From Amyloporia xantha (lineage: Eukaryota; Basidiomycota; Agaricomycetes; Polyporales; Adustoporiaceae), in contig JAYKKR010000018.1 in assembly GCA_036971615.1 (NCBI GenBank), positions 434,001 to 498,000 on the forward strand: 64,000 nt of DNA, given 5' to 3'. A program made the position numbers and the translations under genes. The notes under the pieces are model-generated. The model saw only the letters and a program-made list of their open reading frames with translations, was not told the origin of the DNA and did no database searches. This document shows, in pieces, positions 23,498 through 35,073 of this stretch (within the stretch, counting starts at the first letter, position 1; each line of letters starts with the position of its first letter).

Positions 23498-26400
23498 TCA
23501 GTCAGCTAAGTCCAACACTGCACCCGAGGCTTCAGTCCGAGGTGATTGATCCTTGGCACGCGCTTGCGCGTCCTTCTCGATGCAGTCCCTTCGCAGCCGG
23601 TCGTACATTGCGGCAGTCTTCATCGCATACGCGCGGCGTCCTTGGCCAACCGATGACGAATCACAGCATTCTGCCGCTTGAGTCCATGCGTTGCGCCATG
23701 CCTCGAAGGACCTGATTGTGTTTTTGAACTCCTGACCTGTGCGTTCGTACGCCTCGCACCAGCGATCGCGATCAGCTCGCGCACGAAACCACTGTACTCG
23801 ATCGACTACAGCAGTAGACGTTAGTCTTAATCTCCAAGTGTCACTCGTGCCGAATACTTACCTTCGATACTCCATGTGTCCCTGTCTTCGCCATTCCTTG
23901 GCCCCTGCATCCATATCCAAGATGCCGCCTTCTTACCGTCTCCAAGGACTAATGGGTCGTGAATGGACTTGCCGCTCACATCCCCGTCCAGAAGTTCTTG
24001 CAAATTAGGATCGTCGTCCGGATGTCCAAGCTTGATCAGCGCGGCGCGTGCATTCCGATACTTGGCTGCCGCTTGGTTCCGATCCCTGGTCATCTTCTTG
24101 ATGACGTCGTTCGCCCGGGTGCAGTCCTTCTGCCCGCGTATAGTGGACTTCTTCGTTTGGGTCGCGTACAATAAATGCTTGATGGCTTCCTTGAGACTGT
24201 GGAGCGCATCGTAAGCTTCCCCCTCGCGCAGGGTCCTCTCGGATTCGGTCAGACTGTCGACACCGTAACGTTTGCATATCGCGGCCGACTCGAAATCGGA
24301 CGGCAAAAACAGCATTTGGTCCTCGGGTTGTTGTTCGCCGGTTTTCACAATCAATGCATGTAGATCGGGGAAGTGTTCGTACTGGTACTTCCGCCATAGA
24401 CGGATCTCGTTCTCAAGGCGCTCGCGCAACCCCTCGATCTCGTGTTCCTCAGACACGAGCGGCCGATCACCAGCCTGTTGGACAACGTATCGACATTTAC
24501 GCCTGTAGCCGTTATTCAGATTGGGCGCGAAGGTCAACATTTGATCGACTCACTGCGTAGCTTGAATATGTAATGCTTTGTTGACCCACGCGGGGGTACC
24601 ACCATGGCCGTTACGGATCCGTGGGCCATTGTCCGCTACCTCTGACAATGCCTGGAATGCTTTTGCTTGAGTCATCCCTATCATAATTGTCCCGTTAGCT
24701 TCCCCATCTCATGTTATGAACATGTACGTACGTGGGGCGACCTCCGGCTTGTAGACACTGCACCATTCACCATTTTTCAGATATGGCTCTGTACTGAGTT
24801 TCTGCCATTCGGCCACGTGCTTCTCAGGCATTGTTTCACTCAGGCCTTCAAAGAAATTGGCCGTGCGCGTGAAGTGCGCACGAGCGTTCGTATATTGGCG
24901 CAGGAGAGAATTACCTGGTTTGAAAGTCAGCGCGCCCGGCTTCCGACATCTTAATGGGACTTACTCATATGTTGCGTCTTCCGCCAATTCCAATCCCCGT
25001 GAAACGCGTCCAGCGTTTCATGACGATGACCGTGGTTCATCTCCTTGGTGTTCGCGCCCGACTTCTTCGCTGGTGCCCACATGGTCTCTATCATCTCCCC
25101 CGAAGTTCTGCCGCAGTGCTGGGTATAGTTGGAAGCAAACCGGTACTTGCAGTCCTCCTTGTGGGCCGTGGCCAGGTGCATCTTCGGAATCAGCCACTCC
25201 ACGGTTTTGATCAAGTGATGAAGAGTGGCATCGGGGAATTGTTCGATGAATCGCTCGAGGACGTGGATGAAGTATTGGCAAGATACATCGTACCACACTT
25301 TGATGGATTGGAGTGCTTCGCGACCTTTCAGGACTTGTGCTAGGGCATAGTCCACGTTTGAATACCTGTTTGACGCTCAGAGTTGGCCACATGAAGCAAA
25401 TAAGAGACGTACCTCTCGCCCAATTGAAGGTCCACCATCCCCTGCGGTAGGAAATAGCCGTGATCAGTGCATACAGCAGCAACGACACCGGTGATGATGG
25501 CGTTCTTGAACTTGCGGCGGCTCTGGAGGTTGATCGCTTTGAGGCGTGTGCACGTGCTTTTCTGCGACAGTGAGTCAGCGTGGCCTCTCTGCTATTGTTC
25601 TCGTGTGGCCTACCTCCTCTGCGCCCGAATTGGGAAACTGTGTCAAATATTTGTAGTAACCAGCGTCTTCGACAAAGTATCCATGGCCCTCGTTCAGAGA
25701 TACGTCGTCAGGGTCGTCTACCTTGATCTTCCTTTGAAGCGAGTGGCACCCATCAAGACTGATGTGCCACGCGAAAAGATGTCTATGTTATAGTTAGAAC
25801 TACACCGACTCATTGGTCAGCGAACGGGGAATAAACGTACGGATGCTCCTCAGCTTTAGCACGCCATTCATCCGGAAGATTGAAACCGTCCGCAGGACAT
25901 GCGGGGCAGGTGACAGCGTAGCTACCCTGTGGACGTACAGAAGCGGGGACAATCGTATCGAGGCCGAGGTATTGCCCGGAGCGTTTCCGTGTGGTTAAGT
26001 GACGCCACACGCACGCCACACGCACGAATTCACGGTACCTGTTCTGTTCGAAGTCAGCCTCATACTGCAATAGCAAAGGGAACTCTCTCACCAGGGTGCT
26101 ATCAGGTAGAACATTGTCCGTCATCCTTTTGAGAGTTTCGAAGTACTCGTAGGCAGGCACCTTGGACTGGAGCATAAACAAATGAAAATCTTTCAGGAGC
26201 TTGCAGGTGAAGACTGTGGCCGGCGCTGTGGTTGTGGCCGCGAAGTATCCCTCACGCGCGAGCTGCATGAAATTGTCAGCGTGTTTGTAACAGCGACAGA
26301 AATGAAAGTTCATCTTGTGGACACCGTTGGTGTGAACCACTACGACAGGGTGAGGTTGCACATTGCTGGTAAGCTCGGGGCAGCTGGCGCCGCGATGGCT

Positions 26401-26985
26401 GAGCGTCACAACGACACCGAGATCACTGAGCTCCATCTTCTCCCAGAAAGCCCCCGTCCACTTGTGGATCCAATGGTAGGGCATGTGGCGGTGAGCGGCT
26501 CGGACACACTCTGCGCATTGTGCGGGCAACTGGAAACACTCGCGACATTGATAGATAGCACTCTCGCCGTCTTTCCCACATTCACACTTGGCCGGTCGAG
26601 GGGCGAAACCTTCCTGCTCTAAGAGGATATCACCGAGGTCGTCCATACGTGTCAGGAAGTCCTGCATGATTGTTGAGGCTCTCTGTAGCTGACATCAGTG
26701 CAGTTCGACTGTGTATGCACGCTCACTGACCTGATCGCGGGGCGGGGGAACATATTGTTCTGAATCGTCTTGCATGTCGTACAAGGGCGTGTTCCCTATG
26801 GCGTCATCTTCGGTCCGCGCCCGTTTTGCTGGAGGCCCTGCGAGGACGACAGTCTCGGTGAGACGTCCACCGTTGGTTTGGTAACGAGTATGTTGCACAA
26901 CGCGCTGCGCCGAATTGGCGAAATATTTGCCTGTAAAGCGTACGTTCGATTTCTTCTTCGGTTTGCTGGCGCTGCTGGAAGTCAT
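23498..26985 (-). CDS. KDZ transposase with CxC2 cysteine cluster, apparently intact (KDZ-2)
   Basis: The ATG is at 26,985. Exon 1 ends near 26,734; splicing joins PPPRDQ to RASTIMQDFL. Exon 2 carries the CxC2 cluster (CECG, CRECF, CAEC, about 26,590-26,500), then HWIHKWTGAFW and a long conserved region to about 25,840. Candidate catalytic blocks are SLDGCHSLQRK (about 25,755), WYDVSCQY (about 25,285) and SGEMIETMWAP (about 25,105). Further exons include one at about 24,650-24,560 (MTQAKAFQALSEVADNG) and a helical C-terminal region beginning RKCRYVVQQAGDRP. The last exon begins RVQWFRARADRDRW and stops at TGA 23,500-23,498. All introns are about 50 nt with GT/AG ends except the one near 24,650-24,740 (about 60 nt or more). 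I found no stop or shift in the spliced frame, so this copy may be active. Confidence 0.88.
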
Positions 26986-27186
26986 GGTGTACGTAGAGGG
27001 CTAGGCAAAAATGTGGCTGCCAAGCAACCAGTGAACGACTCACCCGGGTTAAACATTTGTAGCTTGTGGCCATTTCGCGGGACATGAACGGAACAATACA
27101 GAAAGCAATACATTGTACACGATGGACATAGCGAAAGACAGCACAACGATAGCGCGACGAGGAAACATGTACGGCGTAAGTAAGGA

Positions 27187-29184
27187 CTACAAATGGCCGC
27201 CCGGCGTGGAGCCTAAACGACGAGGCAGAATGGGCCACCTGCCACCCTGCTTGAAGAAACTCTCGACGTAGAATTTAGCGATTCGCTTCTCTATGTAGCT
27301 GAGCTGGCCCTGGCCGAATTGCGAGCTGAGGCAGGGACAGTCTTGGAGCGCTCTCGGACAATCAGGCCACCGGCGCATGATCAGCAGCATCTGGTCGAGG
27401 GCTGCAGCGCGTTCCTCCATGCTCTCCGCCGCCAGGCCACGATTGGATGTCGGGAGTGTAGACACTTGCAGAGCGCCATCCCAGGGGAACAGGCCTTGGA
27501 GCAGCGTCTCACGCGCCACTTCTTTCGCCTCGGCCATTGCTCGTGTGTTCACAGTATTAGGAACAAGGCAGCGGTCGAGCTCGAGCAGCTCGAAGCGAAA
27601 CACGATTTCGGAAAGCTCCCACATGATATCCCGTACATTGGCTGCATCCACAAAGCCACTGATCAAACGCCCGAACCAGATGAGCGACTTGAACTCCTTA
27701 TCGATCGTTAAGGTTCCTGTAGGAAACAGCTGCTTGAGGATATCGGTGAGCTCGGCGTGCCGGCGCTGCGTGGCTGTGGCTTTAGCCTTCGGTCTACTCA
27801 TGGCGTCCTCCCCCATATTGAGATATTCGCGCCACATCTGGGCGCCCATATCTCGTTTGATGCGAGTGGCCCTCTGGCCCAGGACGGCCACCCAAACCTT
27901 GCGGAGCTTGAGCCAAGAATTGATGTACCGGCCACGCTTGGCGTCGTTCTGGACCTGGACAAAGAAATCGGGCCGGGGAACCCAATACTCCCATTTATTA
28001 TTGGGCTCGCGATCGAGAGTGGCCTCCTTGGCCCCTTGTACCCACCCAGGGATAGGGGGCGGGAGCAATGCGTGTTCCCACAGCGGCGCCTGCGTGCGGT
28101 CGCGGCCCCGAGTGGCTTGAGAGATACGTTCACGTTGCTTCACACGAGGACCTTCTGCAGGCGGTTCATCTGGAATATGCAATGAGTCCGAATACTATAA
28201 GCGTGAGGCTGTTTCCTTACAAGGAGCATGTATGAGGGTAGCTACATGTTGGTGCGCAGTACCGCCACGAGACGTGGACGAACCACCGGGTCTGGCAGGA
28301 ATCGTGACCTTCGTAAGATCAGGAAAGGGGACACGTTCAATGTCGGCGTAGGTCTGCCCACAAGATCCTGTCGCTTGGAGATGGTCAAAACCAGCGTTCC
28401 CGATGAACAGCGATTGCGAGAAGAGGTTGCCCTCCGTGACGATGTCGCGCGCGAACTCAGGTCCCGCAACGTCGCGGATGATGATGTTCTTCTGGCTCAT
28501 AATTTGTTTGGGAAGCCGTAGGTACCACACAGGCACACCGGCAGCGAAGAGGCGCTGTACTTCAACGGGATTGTTAGAGAATGCGCCCATACATTCCATC
28601 CGTACAGTTATTGCACCACCATCGGGAGCGGCAACGGCATCTTTGTTTACATACTCCATCCACTTCAACCATCCATCACACTCCAACCAGAAGCGCTGCA
28701 TACTAGTGACCTGCATCTTAGTATCTCGAAATGTAGCGGGGATGTCGCGGAGGCGCGTGAAGGCCAGGCGCATCGCGCTCTCGGCATAATTGATGCGTTG
28801 TTCCTGGACTGGCCTTGTTTCCATGTATCGAGCGATCCGCTTGCTGCACTCCTCGACAACATGCCCCAGCCTCTGCAGGACCTCCGGTTTCAAGGTGCCC
28901 AGTCCCATGAGCACGGACTCCTCATCCGCGTCGAAGTCTGCTGACTGAGGCGTCCACCATATTGGCATGCGAGGATCGTTGGGATCTGAGGGGCGGCGCA
29001 TGACTGTTGCCAAATGGGCGAAGCGGCGATGGAATAACTGAGGGTGCTGCGCTGGGTCTGGGAGCCCAAAACGACCGTCATCTCGAGCGATGAGCTCGAC
29101 ACGGCCTAGCACCGGCTCTGGGACATACGGCATGTTGGGTGAGGTGACGATATACTTGCCATCGGGCGTCCAACACGCTATCAT
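27187..29184 (-). CDS. Conserved hypothetical cargo gene, two exons
   Basis: Exon 1 (29,184 to about 28,235) begins MIACWTPDGKY and contains LPDPAQHPQLFHRRFAHLATVMRR and PRMPIWWTPQ. Exon 2 (from about 28,173) is joined by an intron with donor GTAAGG and acceptor TTCCAG, and ends with GQGQLSYIEKRIAKFYVESFF, then GRWPILPRRL. This arrangement (an early WTPDG block, WWTP, and a C-terminal YVESFF...GRWP block) recurs in many mushroom genomes as an uncharacterised family. No catalytic motif is recognised. The frame is clean at about 650 residues. It lies between the KDZ transposase and the plus-strand cargo genes, inside the element ends. Confidence 0.65.
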
Positions 29185-30495
29185 GCCATCACACCATCTG
29201 AGAGCATCTATACAGACGAGAAAGGTCAGCGTACATGTCTCACCCCTCCTGATAGTAACCTACCGGTGCTACTCCCACATTTGCAAAGTTCATAAGGCTT
29301 CTGGGCACCGACGTCTGCAGCGGGCTCTGACATCGAGAGCCAACTTGACGAGCTATATTGATGAGTTTATACTGTGTCAGAGTAGCTACAAATAACGACG
29401 AATAACGGGCTGTATGTTAATCGACAATGAGGACGCACAGTCTATCAGAGTCGGAAAGATTAGGGGACGCTAAGTCTGCCTAACCTGTAAACCCGAGGGG
29501 ACGGTATAGTCTGCCTCGGGAGCCTAAGACATCAGGGAGAACTGCAAGTTTGTCCCTGATGTCGAAGAGCGAAGAAAAAACACACAAAAATGACAAAAAA
29601 GTGAAGATGTACTTACCGCCTTTGTCTGACGCGGATGGTGTCTGATCAGGTCAATCGGCAAGAGATGAGATGTTTACTTACCTGTGAAGAGGCCCCTGGT
29701 GACGAGGCTGGTGGTACAATGAGGGAGGACGAGGAGAGACGGTGAAAAGAGATGGAGACTGAGGTAGGCAGGAAAGACTCATCAGTTCGATCACCAGTGA
29801 ACGAGCGCCCATGCGCCGCCGTCAAGCGCTAAGTCCTCTCCTGCACGTCATGTACTTCTCACTGGTCTCATCTCATCTCCTCCCTCACGTATCCTCTCTA
29901 ACTCTCTCCTCCCTCACGTATCCTCTCTGACTCCTCACACACACGCCAAAAGACCGGGATTCCGAATATAGGTACGTTCCCCGGCGTATCCATCCGCTAA
30001 TGTTGGTTTCCAGCTCGCGGACAGACTATGAGTCCTCCGCATCGCGCAGGTCAGGCAGACTACATCGTCCCCTGCGATTTGTGACATAGGTAGACTACGC
30101 GTCCCCTATTGTCTCATTGACAAGACAGACTACGCGTCCTCTTGTTACATCCAGCCTCGTCTATACGGTCGCTAAGCCCTTCAACCTCCCGCTCTTTCAG
30201 CCATCCCTATAGTTTCTATCTCAGTAGTTTCTCGTCCATCTGTCTCGCTCAGTAGCGCAGCTATCTCCCAATTTCCACCAATCTCCGTTTGCATTTACCC
30301 GCTTCGCCGACGTCAAGTCCTGTGCCTTAGCACTGCTCGAGGCCGCCGCTGCTTGTTGCGCTCAGGCCATCCGGCTCTATATTCGCCCATTGTGGTTGCA
30401 CGGGCCACCTGCGGCCCATGACTATGGTATGTGGTCTATCGCTATTGTATAAATTGATCGCTTAGGACGACGCCACACGCATTTTGTTCCCTCTT
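29185..30495. other. Gene-free stretch with hairpins and short direct repeats
   Basis: No supported ORF is present. It holds six stem-loops with a shared loop (separate entry), a longer hairpin at about 29,529-29,565 (arms GACATCAGGGA and TCCCTGATGTC), and two direct copies of TCTCCTCCCTCACGTATCCT near 29,875 and 29,909. It separates divergent cargo genes, so promoters are expected. Confidence 0.5.
29460..30145. repeat. Six hairpins with one conserved loop and different stems
   Basis: Positions and stems are: 29,460-29,483 (TTAGG/CCTAA), 29,492-29,520 (CCCGAGG/CCTCGGG), 30,017-30,040 (GCGGA/TCCGC), 30,045-30,076 (CGCAGG/CCTGCG), 30,083-30,113 (TAGG/CCTA with flanking GACA/TTGTC), 30,120-30,145 (ACAAGA/TCTTGT). 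The loop is CAGACTACGCGTCC or close to it in the last four, and its reverse complement in the first two. Stem bases differ completely between copies yet pair within each copy. Confidence 0.75.
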
Positions 30496-31844
30496 ATGCC
30501 CCGCATATCCAATCCCGAACGGGACCGCCTTTGGGCGATTCTCAGCCCTTTTCTTCTTGAGTTCTTGCGTCCGCTGATTATAGGTGCTCAGCCATCCTAT
30601 CACGATGCCAAAACCGTAGTTGGGCGGGTGGATGCATGCCCCTCGCTTCATAAGTTCATGATCAACTCGGGCGCAGTGCGTTTGGCGGATTTAGGCCATA
30701 TCTCATGGATTGTATGTGATGTATACACTGTTTTCTCCGTGGGGCAGGCTGACACTACCACTTAGTGTCTTGATGGTCGCTGTCGCCCCCCGGGGAGCAA
30801 GACGGCTTCCTTTATTCATCAACCTCACGCTCAACAACTTGCCGCACTACTCACGCGCATTGGCAGCGGCCAAGATGACACGAGGGATACCAACCAGGAC
30901 ACCGCCCTTTCGCGGACGTCGCTGAACCGCAACGTAACATTAATTTGCTGGCTTAGTGTAAGTGCATCAGGCGAAGAGCATGATTGTGTGCTAATACAGC
31001 AATCCAGGCCACAGGTGACCCCGTCCGCTTCATCGCGAACGCCACACTGTACAAGCGCGAGTTAGTACTGAAGGTGGACTCGATCCCCACTTGGCCTCAC
31101 CGAGACGGTACATGGCTCACGATGAACGTGGCGACAGGAGCGTGGACATCGCGCCCTTCAATCAAATCCTATCGACCTGTATTTGCGAATGAGGTGCTAC
31201 TCTATCTCGCACCAGGACAGTCAGCCGCATTGCGGCCCCCAGGTTTCGTACTCGCCATGCACGAAGCTTTAGCGGCGCTAGCCCATGTACGCACAATCAA
31301 CTTCCGCGCGATGGGCATCACCCTCGTACCCCACACTCCTCGCCTCATGTCCGCCGACCGAGAAGACTTCAACGGCGACTCGGGCCTCGCTGAGCGTGTC
31401 AGGCCTGCACCCTGGAGCTCACCGGCGCGCGCCGTGAACTCATCTGCGCGCCCTGCGAACACACTCGGTCGGTCGTATTTCAGTCCGATCGAGGCCTGGC
31501 ATGGGTCTGACGAGGACCTTCCTCCGTCGTCACCGCCGGTTTCTAGTAGTCCAATTCGCACTCCTGGCCATTTTTATAGCGACTCTCCATATGCCGGCCC
31601 ATCTTCGAGCGGCACAAGGATATCGACACCGGCACTCGCGCGCGCGCCTGCAGCCATTGCGAGCAGTTCACGTTCTAGTACCTCACGCAAGAGAGTGCAT
31701 GTCTTACAGCCATCCCCACCTCCCAGTCGTGCCGCAGATCCCAAGGGGAAAAGGCGACGTATCATCACCGAAGTCGACATTGATCTTACGGTCGAAGACT
31801 TCAGCGACATAGAATACCTAGGGAGCTCCGACCCACCTGAGTGA
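30496..31844 (+). CDS. Conserved hypothetical cargo gene, three exons
   Basis: The ATG at 30,496 starts MPRISNPERDRLWAILSPFL. Exon 1 runs to about 30,715 (GTATGT donor). Exon 2 (about 30,766-30,956) encodes the frame that stays open (FIHQPHAQQLAALLTRIG). A second intron (GTAAGTGC donor, CAG near 31,002) leads to exon 3, beginning IQATGDPVRFIANATLYKRELVL. Exon 3 has a compact conserved part (TWLTMNVATGAWTSRP, EVLLYLAPGQ) and then a Ser/Pro-rich tail with a basic KGKRRR patch near the end. I recognise no domain. The exact exon 2/3 phase is uncertain. Confidence 0.5.
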
Positions 31845-32065
31845 GGGCTAATTAGTGATGTAGAGCAGATACCAATCGAAATTGTCAGAATTTATTAAGC
31901 CAAAAATCGTAGCAGGGATAAGCGAAATCTACCAGCCCTGCCAATTATGCTAGCGACGGAGTCCAAACACCAGCCACAGGATGGCCACAGGCCACACCCC
32001 TGATTCAAGGCCTTAGCGCAAGTCTCGCGCCACCTGGTGTGGCCGCAGGCCCACGCGCGGACACA

Positions 32066-32071
32066 TATAAA
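32066..32071 (+). promoter_or_regulatory. TATA box of the downstream cargo gene
   Basis: TATAAA lies 48 bp upstream of the ATG at 32,119 in an otherwise GC-rich stretch. The interval 31,845-32,118 holds nothing else that I can support. Confidence 0.5.
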
Positions 32072-32118
32072 GGGGTGGCCTTGTGGCTTTGCCCTTAATC
32101 CTCCTTGTCCCCACTGCC

Positions 32119-34353
32119 ATGACTCGCACCCAGCACGATTTGCAACAGCTCGTCGCTTTGCAAGGCGAGGCGCGCCAGTTTCTCCTCGCACGCATTCCGC
32201 AATATCTTGAACACGAAGGCACGCCCAAGACAAATATCACGACTCCTATCTATGAAGAATTCGTTGAGACTTTTGAGCTTGCCACCCGTAAACTGGACTC
32301 CGGTGAAGAAACTCGACCTCTTGATGGCTTGATCATCAACAAAGAACCTGCTACCCAGCCAAGACTTCGAATGGTATGTAGTACCTTCATTCAATTGGAA
32401 TTTTACTTACAGTGCACACAGGCTATTGATCGATGGTACAAGAACAATGCAGGCCCCAAGAGCAAGTATGTCCAAGGCCTCGCTGCTACCACAAACACTC
32501 AGGCGTCCACATCCTCGCGCCCCGCGGGCAAGAAGTCCGTCCCGAAGCGGTGTACAGCACGCGCGGTTTTTGTCAAACGTCACGCCGAGGAGTTGAGACT
32601 GGAAACAAAGGCACGTCGCGAAGCGGCAGGAGAGCCCGCGACGATGAACGGACGGCACTGGCAGGCGGTAACCAAGGAGAGGTGGGAGACTGTGGACAGT
32701 GATGAGTTAGCGTCATGCGAAGCAGAGGCCGCAGAGGTCAATGCGCGTAGTGATGAGCAGCCGGACGAAGCGGAAATATTCAGGTGAGACAGATCTACCC
32801 GGGCGCACATTGTATACTGATTGAGATACAGTAATCAAGATGATCTTATGCATCTCGTGCATGAGAACCTGAGCCCTCTTGTAGGGCATGGAAGGGGTCA
32901 GGTTGGAGATGTCGTTTTCCATGTGTTATTTGCCGTCAAAGGACCTGGAGGGGTGGTCGTTTCTGGAAAGTACGTCAACATTGTGATTCTAATCAAGCTG
33001 GTAGTATCACTAAGCCACCTTCGTTAGTGTATCTGTCAGTAACGAACAAGCGAGTGTCGCCGACTTTGACGTCTGGCATCCCGACTACAGCAAAGCTCTC
33101 GTGAATCCGTTTGCCGAGTGGGCCACAGGAATGCTCATTGGTATGTGTCGCCGCGGTCAACGTGATGTTGGTTATGTTCTTATCATTGCTGTAGAACGGA
33201 CTGGCAATGACATCCGCGTGACAGAGCAAGATGGGCATCCTCAATTGCCTGCCGTCGACCTCGACGACCTTACTAATCGCGAGATCGCGAAGTTATTGTA
33301 TGACTACTTAGTGAAACTCTGGGGTAAGTGATTTCTCGTTCATCGCGTAGATAACAGAATCTGAACATGCGATGTACAGTTCACGACATGCCGGCAGGCC
33401 GAGGCTTTGTACCGATGCCTTGGGCGATGCTTACATCACAAGAGTCTCACAAGTATTTGGACCCTGTACGATTACCTACGGGATTTACTTTTCAGTTACC
33501 CGAGAAGCTGGGCCGTCAAGCGCAAGATCTCTATCAGCACATATTGGATGGCCAAGGTGAAACTCCGAGACTCCCGGAAGAGCGGCGCCTGCGTTTTACC
33601 TATCCCGACTCGCTGTTCAAAGTGCATGGTAAGCTCCGGGCCTTGAGTCCAATGACTCCCCGGCGCGAACGCACACGGCCACCTAGCGCTTCTCCTCACA
33701 AGACTCCACACCGCCCGAGCCATGTTCGTGATGATCGGGCTGTATTGCCCAAGAAGCTGTCCGCTGTACCTCCTCCGGCCACTGCCGCCGTATCCACTCC
33801 AAAGAGGCTGGCAGTGTCGCCTGCCTCGGCCCAGTCTGTTGTGCAAGCCACGCCGCGCCCTCGCCCTACGCCTAGACATCGCAAACGCATCGAGTCGCCT
33901 AATCCGTTTGATGACGGAGATGCACCACCAGACACGACCCAAACTACCACTGGGCTCGACGCCGTTCTCACGCCGCCTGCTAACGAGAAGGAAGACATCA
34001 TGGCCTCGCCGGGAGTGAACCACGACGCGGAAGACTCGCACGACGCAGGCAACAAGGTCTCGATCTCCGTCGAGCAGGAAACGACAGCCTCCGTCGAGGA
34101 AGAAACGTCGGTCTCGGTCGAGCCGGCGACGTCGAGGCGCTCGCAAAGGCGCGGAGCTCGGAAGCGTCCAGCAGACAGTGAGGAGGACGTGGCGAGTGGA
34201 ACCACTCAGCGTGATGCAGATGAGGCCGATGATGTTGCGGGTGGAAGGCCCAAGAAAGGCCAGCAAAGTGCACGGAAGCCCACGACGAGTAAGAAGCCTA
34301 AAGCGTTAGTGATTCAACTTGCGATCAAGCCCTTGAGCTCCGCATCTGATTGA
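32119..34353 (+). CDS. KDZ-associated accessory protein, HMG-box-like, six exons
   Basis: The ATG at 32,119 follows a TATA box. Exon 1 encodes MTRTQHDLQQLVALQGEARQ. Exon 2 has AIDRWYKNNAG and then FVKRHAEELR...NGRHWQAVTKERWETVDSDEL, an HMG-box-like pattern. Short exons at about 32,832-32,968, 33,029-33,140 and 33,195-33,325 follow with GT/AG introns of about 50 nt. The last long exon begins HDMPAGRGFVPMPWAML and ends in a Ser/Pro-rich and then acidic tail, with stop at 34,351-34,353. The order of parts matches the gene at 2616-6350 beside KDZ-1. An extra 3' exon near 34,370-34,440 (a basic, Ala/Thr-rich stretch) is possible. Its role is unknown, and an accessory role in transposition is inferred. 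Confidence 0.6.
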
Positions 34354-34679
34354 CTTATTGGTGTATCTAGCAAATCAACTCCTGCCCCGCAGAGGATCAC
34401 TCGCAGTGCGGTCGCGACGAAGCAGGCGGTATCTAGGTGCGTTGATCCAGTGTTTGCGACAGCTCAATCGGTGACAGCATCTCGTCAGGTCCTGATCCAA
34501 CAAGAAAAGGAAGTTGTAGTTACAGTGAGCACACTTCTATTTTTTGCACGGGAAGTTATACTGATCATATCTCTTTAGATATGATGTGATGACGACGTGT
34601 AACCGAAATAGTATAGCAGTGTGCATGAGGCAGCGGGTCCCCGCGTGTGATGAAGCTTCACATATTGACGGTGTCAAGG

Positions 34680-35073
34680 TGAATAATGAAAGTGGATATA
34701 ATCGGATTTCAACAGCCTAAACCTCAACACAAGATTATATACTCTGGTCCTTTCAGATCTTGCTACCATCAGCTACTAATTGGATTTAATCTGATTAAGC
34801 TATTGGTATGTGGATTTCTTGAAGTACAGGTCTCTTGTGGATTTAATATGATTGAATCAGTCACCATACAATATTTCCCCACCATCTGTATCTTACTGTA
34901 GCTATGAATCTGAATGTTGAATCTGATTTAATCCTATTTTGTGCCCTACTGTGCTCTGACTATGCAATGTAATATGATTTGATTCCAATAAAATCGGATT
35001 TAAGAAAGGGCTATCTTAATCAAATCCTTCCTTCTGGAGATGGTCAGGATTAATAATTTCTGCTGATATGACT
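34680..35073. repeat. KDZ-2 right terminal inverted repeat and subterminal array
   Basis: AT-rich. GATTTAATC/GATTAAATC-type words lie near 34,697, 34,777, 34,838, 34,918, 34,970 and 34,990. The terminus (35,005-35,054) pairs with 23,119-23,167 in inverted orientation. The outermost 18-20 bp match less well. The stretch 34,354-34,679 has no supported gene. Confidence 0.7.

Larger units (their letters stand above)
23101..35073 (-). mobile_element. KDZ-2 DNA transposon with cargo genes, 11,973 bp
   Basis: The perfect 9-bp direct repeat GAGGCGGTC lies immediately outside both ends (23,092-23,100 and 35,074-35,082). Imperfect inverted termini include the shared block ATTAATCC and then AGAAGGA (left 23,119-23,167; right 35,005-35,054). 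AT-rich subterminal arrays with GATTTAATC occur at both ends. Contents: KDZ transposase (minus), an unknown two-exon gene (minus) and two multi-exon genes (plus). The host ORF is restored when the element and one repeat are removed, which is strong evidence for these boundaries. Confidence 0.88.
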
